A stretch of DNA of 64,000 nucleotides from Fratercula arctica (lineage: Eukaryota > Chordata > Aves > Charadriiformes > Alcidae): NCBI GenBank assembly GCA_947846985.1, contig CANTUZ010000007.1:31872355-31936354 (forward strand). Reading direction: 5' to 3'. Positions within the stretch are counted from its first letter, which is position 1. Each line of letters starts with the position of its first letter. Both the position numbers and the translations under genes were made by a program. Positions 38,303 through 53,627 of the stretch are shown piece by piece. The notes beneath the pieces were generated by a model. That model saw nothing but the letters and a program-made list of their open reading frames with translations, was not told the DNA's origin and did no database searches.

Positions 38303-38325
38303 AAAAAAAAAAAAAAAAAAAAAAA
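38303..38325 (+). repeat. poly-A tract (23)
   Basis: A homopolymer in the intron just after the 38508 exon in transcript order (T23 in the sense strand), about 185 nt from the donor. Confidence 0.9.
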
Positions 38326-38387
38326 GGGAGGAAAACAATCTTATTGACACATACAGTATTGCCACACAAATTTATCTCAGCACACTA

Positions 38388-38654
<267 letters not shown>

Positions 38655-41045
38655 CTAAGGAAAAATTCCATAATTGAATTTTGAAAGCTTTCCGTTTAAC
38701 TTTAAATGTGAAGGAAATCTTCTATTAACTGAAAAGGTCTACGACAGCCTACTCTTTGCAAACATAAGCAGTTTTTATAAACTGTGCCTGATTACTTCTG
38801 TTGGACTGAAATGATGCTGCTGAAGCTGGATTTTATTTTATTTTTTTTGCTATGTTTCTCAACAAAATAAAGCATAAGTGAATACTGTTTCTCTTTTAAT
38901 AATTTGTGAGATCACTGTACATTTTGAATAAAGTGATAAGGACTAGAAGTCATGAAATAATTTCAATCTGTACCCTTAGTTGAAACATTCACTGCTGAGG
39001 AGGAAGATAGACTATGCTATAGCAACATATGAAACATATATGTAACGGCTTTAAGAGCCTAACTGAAGACAAATGATCATTTATTTGATTTATCCATACA
39101 GCCCCTGGATAGAGCTGAGTAATTCAAGTTACTATGAATTGTAAACATAACCATAAAAAAGATCAGGAGTACTGGAAGGACTTTATATGTGCCACTCACA
39201 AAATGCTACTTAAAAGACATTTCTTAATCTTCTTGATTGTTTAAACATGAATTTTCCATTAACCGTTTATACATGAGAACAGAAAATGTATTTTTATGGG
39301 ATTTTTTTTTTTTTTAAATGAGTGTTTACACTATCCTATTACCCCGAATGGTTGGAGAGGTTTTAAAACTAATATAAATGACAGTATATAAAGATGTTTA
39401 TGATAAAAGTAGTTTCTTACACATTTAAGTGCTGCTGAATTTCTATCCTTATTTCCACAAACAAGAAAAAAACAACAATTAAAGGTTATCAAAACAGTCA
39501 GATATGTCAATTCAGAACTGAAACTGAAATTCATAAAAATTCAGATTTTTCTAAACCTCAACCAAGTTACACCACTGCAATCAGTGGAATTGTACTAGTT
39601 TGAATAAGAATACATTTGGCTCCATTCAGCAGTCCTTTTGCCCTGCCTATATGTATTAGCTTGTTCACTATGAATAAAAAGAAATTCCTACCACTTAGCA
39701 CTTCACCATGAATTATCATTAAAGTTGGTTTGCCCTTTTTCCTGAGTAACACTATTATTGAAAAAGTTTCTTTAATATCACAGTCCCAAAAATGTATCCT
39801 ATGTAATATGAAAATTAGTACTGAGAGATAGAAATATATTGCAATGTGTATAGGATTTGCCAACATTCACTTCTAAAGTTTGTATTTTTTGTCAATCTAC
39901 TTGTGACCTGATCTAGATAACTAGATTTAACACCACGAATTTTGAAATTTGTCTCTCTTTCACTGGTGTCAGAACAACGGTACAACTAAAGCAGACTCTT
40001 AGTAGATGTCCTCGTTTGAGGTAAAACAGAACCAATTTTCTTTTCAGTAATTTTACTTTTCAGTTAAGCTTCTTCTAACTCTCTGAAATTAATGGCCCAA
40101 ACCACGATGGTTACTCACACCTAACCTTAGCCCTGGGTCCCAAGGGCTAAACTATTGCCTCCATTCAGTATCATCTTGTTATTTTCAGGAAGCATACCAA
40201 GGATCTTGCCAAAGTAACTCAAATTACAAGAACAAGCCTACCTAGAAAGGAATTACTGTAGGGAGTAACCACTTGCAAGTGACAATTATGTTAGCGGTTC
40301 ACATTCACCTCTGGGAAACAGCAAGGCATGCGTAAGTATTTATAGAGAGGACGTTGGAGGATTTTCTTAGCCTTACTTATTTGCATTTTCTCCTGTTCAC
40401 ACACGATTTCTAGATTTGCCATTCAAGGAAAGTGAATAGGTGCAGGACAGACTCTCCACTTACCCTTTTAAATATTGTGTCCTTCTTTAAAACATTACTT
40501 AAGTGAGTCAGGTTTTAATTTGAACACTGATGGTTACTATCTACCCACAGTTCTGCTAAACAAAGCAGCGTGGATCCAATTCTGCAGAGAATATTTTTCC
40601 AAAAGTCATTTTTTTTCACAGAAAAGCTGAACCCTCAGCATCTCTAAAAACGCCCATATTAAAATCTTCCTTCCATTTTCTATTCCAAACATGGCAGATT
40701 TTTACAGTAGCAATAATGCCCATAGTAAAGACCTGTCATCAGTGTTACAACTACCACAAGTCTTAAGCCCTAGTGTCAAGCTGATCTGTGCTGCACAGGA
40801 ACTAGGATGCTGGGTTCGTACAGCAGTGCTCCAGACACCAAGGCCAAATTGCAGCAGCCTTAAAGGGAACATTTAAGAATGAAAAGCCTAAGGAATACAA
40901 TAGCAGTAACTGAGCAAGTATGTGCAAGCATTAAGTGCCGTTATATTTGCTATGCTTTTTGACCTGTCAGAGTTCACTATAATGCTTTAATCATCATTGC
41001 TCTTCTGACCAAAGTGTGTATTCCCTCTGCTATTAAAAAACAAGG

Positions 41046-41061
41046 AAAAAAAAAAAAAAAA
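41046..41061 (+). repeat. poly-A tract (16)
   Basis: A homopolymer in an intron, no element recognised. Confidence 0.88.
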
Positions 41062-44000
41062 GAAAGATTCACGTGTTCAGAATCAGAGCAGTCTATATTT
41101 ATCATCATATTATATCAGGTGTAGTTTATAATTACTTCATCTTAGAGAAGGATGATATCTGATTGCACATGAAGGTAGAAGGAAAATAATAAAGATAACC
41201 TTGTAGAGATTTCAATTAAAAACCTCTTATAAGGGCTGCAAGGAAGTTAAGATATAAACTGTGAGGTTCTAGCCTGTCTCCATAGTGGGCTGAAGCCAGA
41301 ATCCCAAGGGTGAAAACCGGGCTTGGAAAGAACTGCAATATGTGTCGTAATTCTAAAAAATATTTTAATAGCTTTTTAAAGTTCTATTGAAAACTTTCTA
41401 AAAATGCACTGGCCACAGGAAACCAGAAATTGGTAGTAATGATTAACAGGCCACAGCCAAACAAATGCAAATATGTCAGCTTGCATTCCAAACTCTTCTA
41501 GTTTGTGCTTTGTTTATAAAATGACAGAGCCTGTATTTTTAAACTCATTTATAGAATTAAAAATGAACTTTTTTTTATTTTTCTAGATTGATGTAATTTT
41601 CAGAATGCTGAAATCTTTAGAGTTCCATGAGCTCCTTTTAGAAAAGAATGATAAATAATTAAGTTAATAATAAATTACTCCAATGAGACCCTTAACGACA
41701 AAACCATTAAAACTCAAGATCTATTAGAGAACAGTCTGCAGTCATTACTCCTAGGCTATGATAAAATGCTCTTAGGAATTTGGACATGTTATTATAAATT
41801 GTATTACTAAAAATATCTTTGAAAAAATAGAAGTCATTACAGTGGATTAAAAATCTTAGTTGAAAACCAGTCCTTGAGACAGATTTTGACATTTATTCTT
41901 AAAGAATCATTCTTTAATAGCAATTACTGGCTTCTAGCTACGGTAAGACATATTCAGCAAAAGGGTATTTTGCTCCTTAAAATTTTTATCATATACATTC
42001 AGATAATCAGATTCTACAATATGGTTTAAGATATTTAACTCAGTAATGAAAGTAAACATTAAAATTAGACTAATGAAGGAAAAAAGAATAACACAATACT
42101 TTTTTCATTTTCCTGAATAAATGAAACTGGAGCAATTAGGATAGCCATTACATTCAAATCAACAAATTCAGAAGGACATTATTATGTCGTCTTTGCACAG
42201 GATAGTAAAGCTCTAGTCACGGTGCACTGTTCCCTGCAAAACATATTTGCACATCGAAATACATTTTTTATCTCTTTATAAGCTGGTTCTACAAAACCTA
42301 GAATGTGGAAAGCCACAGGCCTACTGTTGTCTTACTTCATAACTCAAAGGAAAACCAAAAACAGTCAGATGCCAGCAATGAGAACTCCTGCCACAGTGAT
42401 ACGCACAGAGTTTGTCAGAAGATTAGAATCACAGAAACTTTCATACTTACTGGCTTAAAATCATTGACTTCTTAATTTTAGCCCCAAAAAAGATTTTTTT
42501 TAAATTTAGATACTAAATATGGAAGAAAACTAGAAGAATGCAAACCAACTCACTGAAAACAGTAAGAGGCAGGCAGAAGTTTAAGATTTTGCTGATTTAC
42601 ACTTAGGATCACTCTAACCAATAATTTTTATTGGTTTGTACATCCTCAGTGTGGAAAGAAGGGCTCCAGGGGAAAAAAATGGTGTACTCGTCTCTGTGTT
42701 AAAGGATTTGTGAGTTTCCTCATACAAAGTATAAGCCAGATAATTAGTGGAAACTGCAAAATATAGTAACTTTAAAAATAATAGTTCCAAAAATATTAAT
42801 CCCTACGACACTAAATTTCTTTACCATAGAAGTATAATGATTTAAATATCCACAATGCTGTAGTAATTTTGTATAACTAAACCTAATAATTTTGTAGCTG
42901 AGACTGCATAACTAATATGTTCAAAAAAACATAACTCACTTTCATTAACCTACAGAAACTATTTTCTTTTCTAGTCCTCCAGCATCTTTAGATTTTTCCT
43001 ATATTAACTTTGTTCCTTCTCATTTAGATGATCTACATTTCTATGAATGGGCTTCAGAATACATTATACCAGCAGTAGGGATTTCAGCATTTTTATAAAT
43101 CCAAAATCTGTTCATGCGGCACAAGAATCTTTTCTCCTTTTTTAAAATAAAGGCTACCTAGCCAATGATGACTCACTAATAATCTGTATGGAAAAAAAAC
43201 CCAAACTAATAGAAAAAATTCTTAATGTTACAGACACACAAAAATAAAAGAGACTGAAAAAAACACAAATTGGTGCATTTGTGGATGACCGCACAGGCAT
43301 TAGGTGCACGATACATTCGTCTATTAAAAGGAACTGAAAAAACATCTGGACTGTTGAACATGATGCTGCTTATCAAAGGATTCCAGTAGTCAAAACCACC
43401 ACAAGTTATTCACCTCCATGCCAATTTCTTCAAAACATTATACATACTTGCTATGGTACAAAGTTAGAAGACACAGCTCAGACAGGGGAACGAGGAGTAC
43501 GTAGTGGATAGAACACCTATATTCTTTTCTCTGATTTTCCTGAAAATTGTGTGGATAAAGCAGAAGTGTGGTTCCTCAGTTCCTTCACTGCCTTATCAAA
43601 CCCTAAATATCTATCAGGACTCTGAAGAATGAAAATGTTCTAAGACATACAAAATTACAGAGTACATCTCACAGAAGGAAGGTAGGTTACACCTTAATTT
43701 GTTTGTGAGACTTGTGCATATTCTACTCACTGTATCATATGCCAGCTTTAATCTCACCTAGAATGGAGAGAGACAGAGCACTAGCTAAACGGGAATTTAA
43801 GAACTACCTTGTTAGGCATTTGATCTGGAAATCAATTGTACAGGGTAATATTTTCTAAATATTTAGAACGTACTATATTGGACACCACCTGAAAAGCAGT
43901 AATTTTGCTTTGACTGCGGTAACCCTTACGTGAACCAGGACAGACGTTTCCCCCCAGGGCTCTTCAAATACATAAGCAAAGCCATCTGGATACTTACTTG

Positions 44001-44731
44001 AACCTCAAGAGTATGATTCTCTTCATATTTGCATTTAAGAAAAAAAAAAAAAAGTGGCTTACATAAACCGAACTTTTTGTTAAGGAAACAGACTATCATC
44101 CCTTCATATTTTAAGCATATAATTCAGTTTGCCTGTTTAGGGAATTAATCAAGGGAATGTTTTTGATTAACATGGAAATCAGAAGGTATTATTAGAAAAG
44201 AGTGTGCTGGAAGATCACAAGACTACTTTCCGTCACTGAATGGGAAGCTCATCATTAACACCTGTAGCCAATTCACTCTTCTTATTAATATCCTAACTGT
44301 TACTAACAATAATTGATGACGGAAAAACAAATGATCTCCCATTATCTTACACAGTTATTTTCATTAACTAGTGGAGAAATACAGCAAGATTCCAAGAAGC
44401 TGCAAGACACGCCTTTTTGAAAGACAGAATCCTGAGAATAACGTGGCAATTTCTTTGCAAACAGAATGACACCTTTTGGGGAAAGAAATAATTCTCTTGA
44501 CATCTCCACTTCAGTTTTTATCTTTTGTTTTCCTACTTGTATTTCACAACACACAGTGTGCTGAAACACAGATGGTGTGACCTGGCACTACACTTACAGA
44601 TTTACCTCCATCTAAAATGAGCTCTCATTAAGACTCAAATTTACAATTTAACAAACAGACTATATTAATTCAATAAATATCTTAAGACCAATAAATTAGT
44701 GCTGAAATCATTTCATTGTGCCAGGGCTCTT

Positions 44732-44785
44732 GACAACGTATGCAATTTTGAAAAGTATGACAATGTATGTAATCTTGAAAAAGTC
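44732..44785. repeat. 27-bp direct tandem duplication
   Basis: GACAACGTATGCAATTTTGA (start of unit 1, 44732-44758) and GACAATGTATGTAATCTTGA (start of unit 2, 44759-44785) are adjacent copies with a few substitutions. Confidence 0.75.
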
Positions 44786-45618
44786 TGTGATTTAACAATG
44801 AACAGTATGAAAGGGTGTTAGGCTGCTGATCCTGTATTTACATAGCATCCATCATTCCAAAGAATAACCTTATCAAGTACGAAAATGCAACTACATTAGT
44901 TGAAAAGAACAGCTATTTAGAAGAACAGAACAAACACCTTTAACAACAAAGGAAAGGTGTCAAAACTGAAAGAGCCCTTCTAGGCTACTACATTCGTTTA
45001 CTTTTCTACATAGCTGCAGGCAACTATAACGTAATCTTTTTCATCAGTTTTTCAACCACCATGCCAGGCAGACCTCTTAAATTCCACCACAGATTTACTT
45101 ACAGATGTTTGTATGGATGCTTGCTCTTGCACAACACTTTTTTACCTTGAACAGCCTCTGTCTGTTAAGAAAGAGTAATTCTGTCTCACACAGAGCTGGC
45201 TGGGTTAACAGAATTGAAATCCTTATAAAAATTCTCTTCATGTGAGACAGATGATACATTTTCATTTTTATGCATTACATTATTTTTAATGTTCATATGT
45301 ATCTTCACACCTTTGATAACTGTAAATGACCCGAACATCACATGGTATTTCAGACAAGATATTACCAATATCAAGACAATGGCATTAAAACTCTAGTTCT
45401 CCTGGAAGCATGTTCCTGATTAATTCCAAATTTATCTCTGTCATTTTCAGTCACATCACCTCTATGGCGCTCAGTTGATTTGGGATTAATTACTACATTC
45501 TGACTTACGGAGTCTTGCCTGTTGCTCCTGAGTAACATCTAGCTTTCAACAGGAATTACTAAAAGCATTATTATTGCTCTCTGTCCTATTAGATGACCTT
45601 CAAATTCTAATCCTCAGG

Positions 45619-45636
45619 AAAAAAAAAAAAAAAAAA
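45619..45636 (+). repeat. poly-A tract (18)
   Basis: A homopolymer beside the possible CR1 relic at 45.64 kb. Confidence 0.88.
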
Positions 45637-45639
45637 TCA

Positions 45640-45910
45640 GTTTTCTGAAAAGTCAGTTTTCCCTAGTTTATCACTTTTCTATACAGAAGTAGATCAAATA
45701 TTTTACAGGTGGTCAGGCAGATAGATCAATACTTGTTTGGATCTACACTATTTCTGTTGTCTGAAAAATTATCAAAGGTAGAACATCAACACAATTTACT
45801 TTTCATAAATTTATGCTGCATTTCACTTAACGTGCCAGTTTCCTTCATGTCTTTAGTTATCCTGTCCTCTCTAAATCACCTAAAAAATCTTGCACGGTAT
45901 TGACTTGTAA
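45640..45910 (-). mobile_element. possible very old CR1-like relic
   Basis: The ACTTTTCATAAATTTATGCT stretch, with CTTCATGTCTTTAGTTATCC and TCTAAATCACCTAAAAAATC after it, resembles the antisense CR1 RT segment also seen in the 32.6 kb copy. The likeness is faint. Confidence 0.3.
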
Positions 45911-48900
45911 GTTCTCACTTACTGCATTTCTCCAGCATACAATGTTATCCTGAGATGGACAATTCATTAAAAATACTTGCTTAGGGACTTGCAATTGAAA
46001 GTTTCGGTCTCTTCAATAAACTGACATGTAGATGATTTGGCATTAAATTATCCAACCTTGCTTCCTTCCTGAATGTCTATATATATTTGTTATGACTGGT
46101 TTTCTTCTCTTTGCTCTGTGTTTGATACTATCCTTGTTATGGAAAAGTGAAAGAAAAAAGTGTTTCTTGGCTAGCGACTGTCTTAGCTTTAATGTTACCC
46201 TATTTTCACTGCATGACAGTCCCAGTTCTCCAAATAAAGAATCATGTCCCATCTGTAAAACCATTTAAAAAAAAAAAGATAATATGAAGTTTACTATTTC
46301 AACTAAGCAGCAGAAAATATACTATCCATGCAGCCTAAGGTGTAATTATTAATTTTGCAAACAAATAAATTTACAGTGGTATATTCAGCACTTGTGTATA
46401 ATGTTATAAGAAAGGAAGTAAAAATCTACAAGGCACTGGCAGAACTAGTGCCTGTTGTTACTGTAAGGAAAAACAAAGAGTTACTGTGGCAGCAATTCAG
46501 AATGTATAACTTATTTTTAAATTTTCTTATGCTGTTTTATTAAAAACTAATAAGCAAGAAGGACAAGCAGAAAAGCAAATAAGGAAATTGGATAACGATT
46601 AAATGATCTTAACAGCTAGTGGTGCATCGCCTGATTTAATTAATTTCTTGCCTAAAGTACTATTAATTTTTCTTTGATCTTTATAATTGTATTACAGAGT
46701 GTTCCTTGGTTAGACCAGATTCTACATAGTAAGTCTATTTCTAACTCTTCCAATTGTTGCATTATATAATTTGTTAGCTGCTTTCCTTTGATACTTTCTC
46801 AACTTTTTTAAAAAAAAAACCACAACTAAAACTCTGAGCTACATTTAAAAGTTATTTGAAAATTAAATTAAAACAAGCGGTCTTGTTTTGTTAATATTTT
46901 TAATATATTTGTTATATAACTCGTTTCAGGAAAAAGAGAAGTGAGCATGAATATAGCTACCTCCTAGGTATCTGATATTTCTTACCTAATACAGATAATG
47001 ATTTATGAGTATATTAATTGTAGGTAATAAGAATAGTTTTGAAAACATATAGCCAAAATATTCTAGCCACGTCAATCCCAAAATGCTTAACTCCACACAT
47101 CTAGCAATTCAATGGCATTGACATTGTCAGCATACCTAATCATCTGCTATAGCTATACAACCCCAGAGAAATGCCTCCAGGATTAGAAATGCAGTTATCT
47201 GTGCTGACTCCACTCAAATGCAGGGACAGCACAACTATCTCCAATCTACATCTTCTTAAACCTGTTTAAAGGCTTACTCCTCTCTCCGTTTCAAAACGGA
47301 CCATAATTATTCTCTTAAAATGGACTTCCTGATGGAAAGACTCAAGCTTAAATTGAAATTACAGATTTTGTTTTTAAAGGAAGAAAAAAATCAAATAAAA
47401 TTGTCCTCTTTTAGTTTCATTTTTTCCTATGTATGAATGAAGAACAAACAGAAGCCTTTTAAAAAGAGTAAACAGCTAGTTGGTAATGGCTACATTAATG
47501 TATTCTCATTTGTAATATTTTAGCACTTGGAGTACTGCCCTACCCATGAATGAATGCTTTCACTGTACAGCTCTGTAACTCAATGTTAAATATGCGAAGT
47601 ATTACAATTGGAAATTTAAAGGGGTTGTTGAGGAGGGTCATGCATTAGCATGACAAACTGGAAGTGCTCAAATTATCTAGCTCACCAAAAAAAAAGTGAA
47701 AAGGTAATTTGATTGCATCCTGAAAACACCTAAATGAGAAACGTGCCCTCCCATCTAACAGATAAAAATATATCAAGATCAAAGGATTGGAAACTTGTGC
47801 CAGACAAATGTAGACTACAAATGAAATGACTTTTTTTCCCCAGCAATGAGAATAATTAACTACCAGTACAATTTATTACAGGTTGTGGGAACATCAATGA
47901 AAGCTTTAAACTTCAAATGGTCTTATGAAATGAGTGAATATGAATTTATCTAGAAAATACATTGGCCTAGTTCAGTCAAAATCAGATTATATGATGCCAG
48001 TAGCCAGTCATAGTATTGGAATCTATTAAAAGAGATCCATACTTTCTCTAATCAAGAAACTATTTTCACTAGTGGCAATACAAAATGACTATATCTAATC
48101 CTCTTCAAAATAGATTCTTTCAAAACACATTGTGTTGAATGGGATTTATATTTGATAGACTACCAAAACGCTACAGAAACTTCAATCTGAAATTAGGTCA
48201 ACAAAGATAAAACCTGTGGGATGCAGAATCTCTGAAGCATACAAATATCTGAAGAAAGTATATTTCTGCATCTTTACTTTGTATAACTTCACCTGTGTAT
48301 ACATTTTATGAAAGCATGGAACCTCCCTTGCCAATGAACAGGTAAATGTAGGAATAAGAAATAACACTAACACCTATATTTTTATCACCTAAGCTTTTAA
48401 TGCTTTAAGTAGAGTCTCTATAGAAAACTAATATGAGACTAGAGGCCACGGATTTCACTGGACACATATATTTTAACTATCTGGAAAATTCTGTAACAAC
48501 CCAGGAAGTATTTAGGATACTAAATGTAATAATTTGCCTCTTCACATTAGAGAAATAAAGAAACACTCTGCTTCTTTCAGCTCCAGGAAAAGGTAAAGGG
48601 AAAATGCAACCCATCATAACTGGTTGTAAATCAATGCAAACTTCTGCTGCAAATTTATTTTAGAAGGAACAAAGATGTGACATTTGACTTAAAATGCTTG
48701 CTTCTCTCTGCCTCTCTGCAAAAATTTTATTCATTTTATCCACCTTTTTTAATCCCCAATCCAGAAACCAAACGAATGGTAGAGATTTCACTACCAACTA
48801 CCAGACAAGAAAAACATCTGGAGAACATTGTGAGAGAAATGAGAAGTACAAAGCAGCTGAAGCAGCACACTTTGGCTAGGTATAATTTCAAACTGCTTTG

Positions 48901-51149
48901 TATTTTTCTCTTTTACAATTTTACTTCTGCTAGTGCTTGCTTTTGCTAAGCTGTGGAGTCAAAGGCTGGTATGAGGAAGTGGGTTCTAGCAAGGATTCTG
49001 TGCAGGCATAAATCCATGCTCTTCTACTTGGGGAGAAACAGTTTACAGCTCTGGAAAACCTGTAAGTCCACCACAGATATGCAGGCCTTTGTTTTGTAAG
49101 ATTACTCAACTGCCCCTCACAGTCATTAATTTCAAATGGATTACACCTCATTTTATGAGCTGGTCTTGCTAGTATTAAAATATTGATTACGTGGAAATTT
49201 AATGAGCAGTTGCCTTTGAATTATTCTAGTCCACTAATGGAAATAATGGTAATTATAAGCATGATATCAATCATTACATCTTGTGATAACTACAGTGAAG
49301 AGGGAACACAGCTAAGTGTAGTTTGCAGCAAGACATACCAGAAGTGACTCAAAGGGCACACATTAAATCCTGAGGGGAAGAGGGTTGGACATATACCTCT
49401 GAAGCATGCAAACACTCAACATTACTGTGACTTTCCAAAGTCACAGTGAAGACAGAATGAGACTTTCACAGGCATTTCAAAGGAAGAATAAATTTCTGAA
49501 ACAGCTTGCCAGTTATCTCTTAGCTTGTTATAAACTTCAGAATGAATAATTAATAGTAGGGTTTTTTAGAAAAAGGTATGTTATGCTATGACTCAGCTGT
49601 TGGTACTGTGCCCTTAGCTGAAAAGGGATTCCAAGTATCAAACACCTTGGGCCTATTGTAGTAACACACGTGGAGAGAGTTGCTATCCAGAAAGCCAATT
49701 CTTGAGTAGTTGAATGAGGGGATTTCACCTATGGGAATAAAGATTAAATTGGGTCTGTCACTTGAAGAGTATGTTTGATGGAGAAAACCAGTCTAATGCA
49801 TATTTCAAGTTGTAACTATGACAACTCATAGAACCTCTCTAATATAGATAAGAGCTGCATGCTGCATTAACATTTATAGTCTGAATGAATAAGTTATACT
49901 TCTTTTCAAGAGAAAATATTTGCTCTCTAATCATAAGATTTTAATAGTCAGACTTTCATACTTCCATCTAACACAAATGACAGACAGAAAGAGATTTCTT
50001 AATTTTGCTTCTGGTGTGTTTGGAGATGTGTTTCAGCAAGATAAAGTTAAATCACTAAATTATAAGCACTTTAGGAAGTTATTGTCATCATTGTCGCAAT
50101 GCTACTCATGCCTAATAAGTAATAAATACAAGTGCTCCTTTCACCTGTAGTTCCAGTAACACTACTTCCATTCTTCTGCAACATACAATTTTATTTTTTT
50201 TTAAAAGGGACAGTCCCTATGACTTAAGATAGTACTCAGACAAAATTTGACTGTATTTTTTTCAGTAATCGTCAACATTGGAACTTAGATCAGTTAGAAG
50301 CAGCAACTTGTGTCATTACAAAATAGGAAGGAAAATATAATCATTCAACCTTGGATGAGGCTATGATAGGCTTTAAGATAGGGACTCTGATATGCTTTTA
50401 GAGCTCAATTACAAATAATCTAATAACTAAGTAATTATTAATTCTTCAGTGAAGTCACATGTGTTTTAAGTCAGGATACAGTTCTCAGAATGCAGCAGAA
50501 ACATTATTCCTGCATTTCTACATAAAACGACATGTAGTTTTGTATACTTAAGTACACACTACAGCATACAGTTGTGAAAGAAATGCAATGCTAGGCATGT
50601 TTAGATGTACGCAAATCACGTACTACAATACCTTAGGCTCAGCATACACTTCTGCATACACATGCTTATGTGAATTTAAATAGGTTAATAGTTTCACTAA
50701 CTTTATAAAACTGCTCATCTGTTTAAAAATTAACCTGCATGCAAGAATGCAAAAAGCAAAATCTGACTGATTTATATCAAAACTTTCATCAGCTTTAGGT
50801 TTTTCCCCCCCAACAGATTCAGAATACATGGCCGTTACAGCACTTCTGCATTTTTATTCTGAATCACATATTAAACAGAATGCAATATTCTGTTAAAAAA
50901 AGTTAAACTAGCTGGCATATCCATAATGAAAAGTCTAAGAACTTCAATGAAATATTCTGGGATCTCCTTATAGAAAGAATATTATGTTGAACAGCAGCTA
51001 TGTATAATGTAAATTTAGCTTAATCCTTCTGGGTGGTCACTGACTCAACTTGTGCCTTTGCTTATTAAGCATAAGCAGTGGTTATGATGTTTTAAAAGAC
51101 ATAAATAATAATCTAGTTTGGCAAAGTTACCTTCTAAGAAGAACTCTTA

Positions 51150-51275
<126 letters not shown>

Positions 51276-51899
51276 CTAAGGACAAGAGATAATAATTAAC
51301 TTTACGTGTGGGGTGTGGAGAGGGGAGGGAAGAGCAGGAATTAAAGCAATGAATGTTGAAGGAAGCAAGAAAGCTGTCGCCAAATAAGTATTATTGTTAT
51401 AAAATAACAATAATTGTTCATATTTATAAAAACTGTTTTTATAAGGAACTATGTTTTTTCTGGTTACAGACAGCAATTCGATGAAGTAATCTAGAATCGC
51501 ACTTCTGTTGGTGATGAACAGCCTTTTTGACTGGTTGAACTATTCTAGCTTCTTTACCTCTCTGGGGAGTATGAGCAGTCTCAATCTTGCTGGGAATACA
51601 CCGAGTGAATTTACATCCCGTTGAAGTAAATCTGTTAAGTCAATAAATACTGAGCTCACTGCACGGTCAGGGACATTGCTGCACCAACCATGCGTGTAAC
51701 AGAAAAGCAGGTCTCATAGTCCTTTATACAGCACTTTTACTGCTTAAGTGCACTGAAGATACTCTGCAAAGACACTACAGCTCAAGCACTTCCAAGACAG
51801 TACTAGATTAACCATTTGAACACAGAAAGTCGTAATTTACAAATAGATAATGTCGGTGACAGACTAGCTCTTCAGGAGATTTTACATATATATATGTAT

Positions 51900-52037
51900 C
51901 TTGAAATGTTCAAGGCCAGGTTGGATGGGGCTTTAAGTAACCCGGTCTAGTGGAAGGTGACCCAGCCCATGGCAGGGGGGTTGGAACTAGATGATCTTTA
52001 AGGTTCCTTCCAATCCAAACCATTCTATGATTCTTTG
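51900..52037 (+). mobile_element. CR1 LINE, 3'-end fragment
   Basis: The sequence has AAGGCCAGGTTGGATGGGGC, then CCCATGGCAGGGGGGTTGGA, GATCTTTAAGGTTCCTTCCA and ends CCATTCTATGATTCTTTGAT, the 3' UTR and tail of an avian CR1. It is plus oriented and 5'-truncated. An AC microsatellite follows directly. Confidence 0.94.
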
Positions 52038-52043
52038 ATATAG

Positions 52044-52062
52044 ACACACACACACACACACA
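52044..52062 (+). repeat. AC microsatellite at the 3' edge of a CR1
   Basis: An uninterrupted (AC)9 run just after the CR1 tail; it may have grown from the insertion's end. Confidence 0.9.
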
Positions 52063-52439
52063 TTATTCCATATATATACTATTCACACAATTTTGGGATC
52101 ACTGAACTCTCTTATTCTAAACATAGCTTCTTCACATGAAGATGGATTAAAACCCATTGAAAAGCCACTTGAACATGGTCAATTGCTATTTAGCAAACCA
52201 TTTTTAAATGCTTTCATGAAACCAGATCTTTAATCTATAAGACAAATCTGTAAAGCATGCAGGAGATCAGCAGTCATACTCAGGAGTAGAAAATTGAGAA
52301 TTCACGGCAACTTACTTGCATTGTGCACTAGCTTACAAGAGCGTTCTACTGACAAGAGTACACCAACTTGAAATTCAAGAGAAAATAACCAGAAAAGAAT
52401 TAAAGAGCTGAGACACCACCACCTTGAGAAATAAATCAC

Positions 52440-53600
52440 AGTGGAAGTTAGCTATTAGGGAAGCAGACCAGCCAGGAGACTTGGACAAGTTTGAATGTTC
52501 ACTCTACTTGTTGGATATGGAGTCAGAGAGAGGACAGAGAGATTGTTGCATCTCAAAAAAATGCAGAAACAATTAAAGCAAAATACTCTTCAAGTAACAG
52601 TTCAAAGTTCCCTGTCCAAGTAAGCAGGCTGCTACAAAAGGCAGAAAAAGAGCCACTTGCAGCTACAGAGAGTGGTCTAGCCCTAAGACAGTTGACGAAG
52701 TTCCTCACAGAAAAGGGGTTATGTTATCAAAGCTTAGTTAAGTTCCTGGACATCTTTTGGAGACAGCCTATAACATAAATTGCCCATGACACAAGAGCCA
52801 GGTGTCAAATGCAAAGGAAGAAAAGATTTACTGAACAAAAGGTGACTTGTAGAAACTCGTATTCATGAATTCACCGCATACCAATTGAGACCTCAGGAAA
52901 CAGGCAAAAGCTCTTCAGCTGGACAGTCTTCACCAACCACAAAACCCATCCATCATTTCCATCCCTTTTGTGGATGGAGATTAAAAACAGGAATAAGGAC
53001 CAGAGGAAATGGTACAAAAACCCAAATAGCCATTGGAAAGAAAAAGACTGCAGTTGATCCTGAATAAAATGCCAAAGAGACTCATCTATGAAAAGGTCAA
53101 ATCACTCTCCAATAGTCAGCACCTGCTGACTAATCAATAAATTCTGCAGTCTACACAGCTGGTGGAGAGGAGTAAGAGACATCATTAATTACTCAATCAG
53201 GAAGAAAACTCAAGCCAATAGGGCAAATGGCCAATATTTGACAGTGATTCCAAGTGTGTTATAGGTGCTATTCCAAGCATAGCTTTTACCTTCAGCCTAC
53301 TGCTTGCTTATCATTCCTAACCTTGCTCTGCCAACCTCCCCAACACAAGCTATGTTCCAACTCCTCACCTGCTTGATCAGTTGGTCCTTTGGTAAGGGCT
53401 TCTGTATCTCCTGCAGTGGGGAGTCCAGCCCTTGAGCTAAACTACCTGGCCATTACAGCCAGATATCAACTCCTGTCACCTGAGTCCTTCCGCACTAAAA
53501 TAAACAGGATTTTACCTACATACTTTATAGGGTGGTGTGAAGAATTACACGGTTCCTGTGTCCATTTCTCCTTTTAGTGGAAACTTGCACAATTTTGGCA
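52440..53600. other. unclassified GC-richer block inside intron
   Basis: Base composition is more even than in flanking intron DNA and several mid-length ORFs occur (for example 52491-52778 plus), none recognisable. The part after 53.28 kb has a polyadenylation-like AAATAAACAGG context near 53,498. It could be a degraded mobile element or noncoding transcript; I cannot assign it. Confidence 0.35.
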
Positions 53601-53627
53601 GACTACTCTTTTGCATAGCACTAAACG

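Noticed and set aside
48677..48949. Plus ORF with a mixed, fairly natural composition
   Set aside because: No splice context in phase, no recognisable family and no extension beyond chance length.
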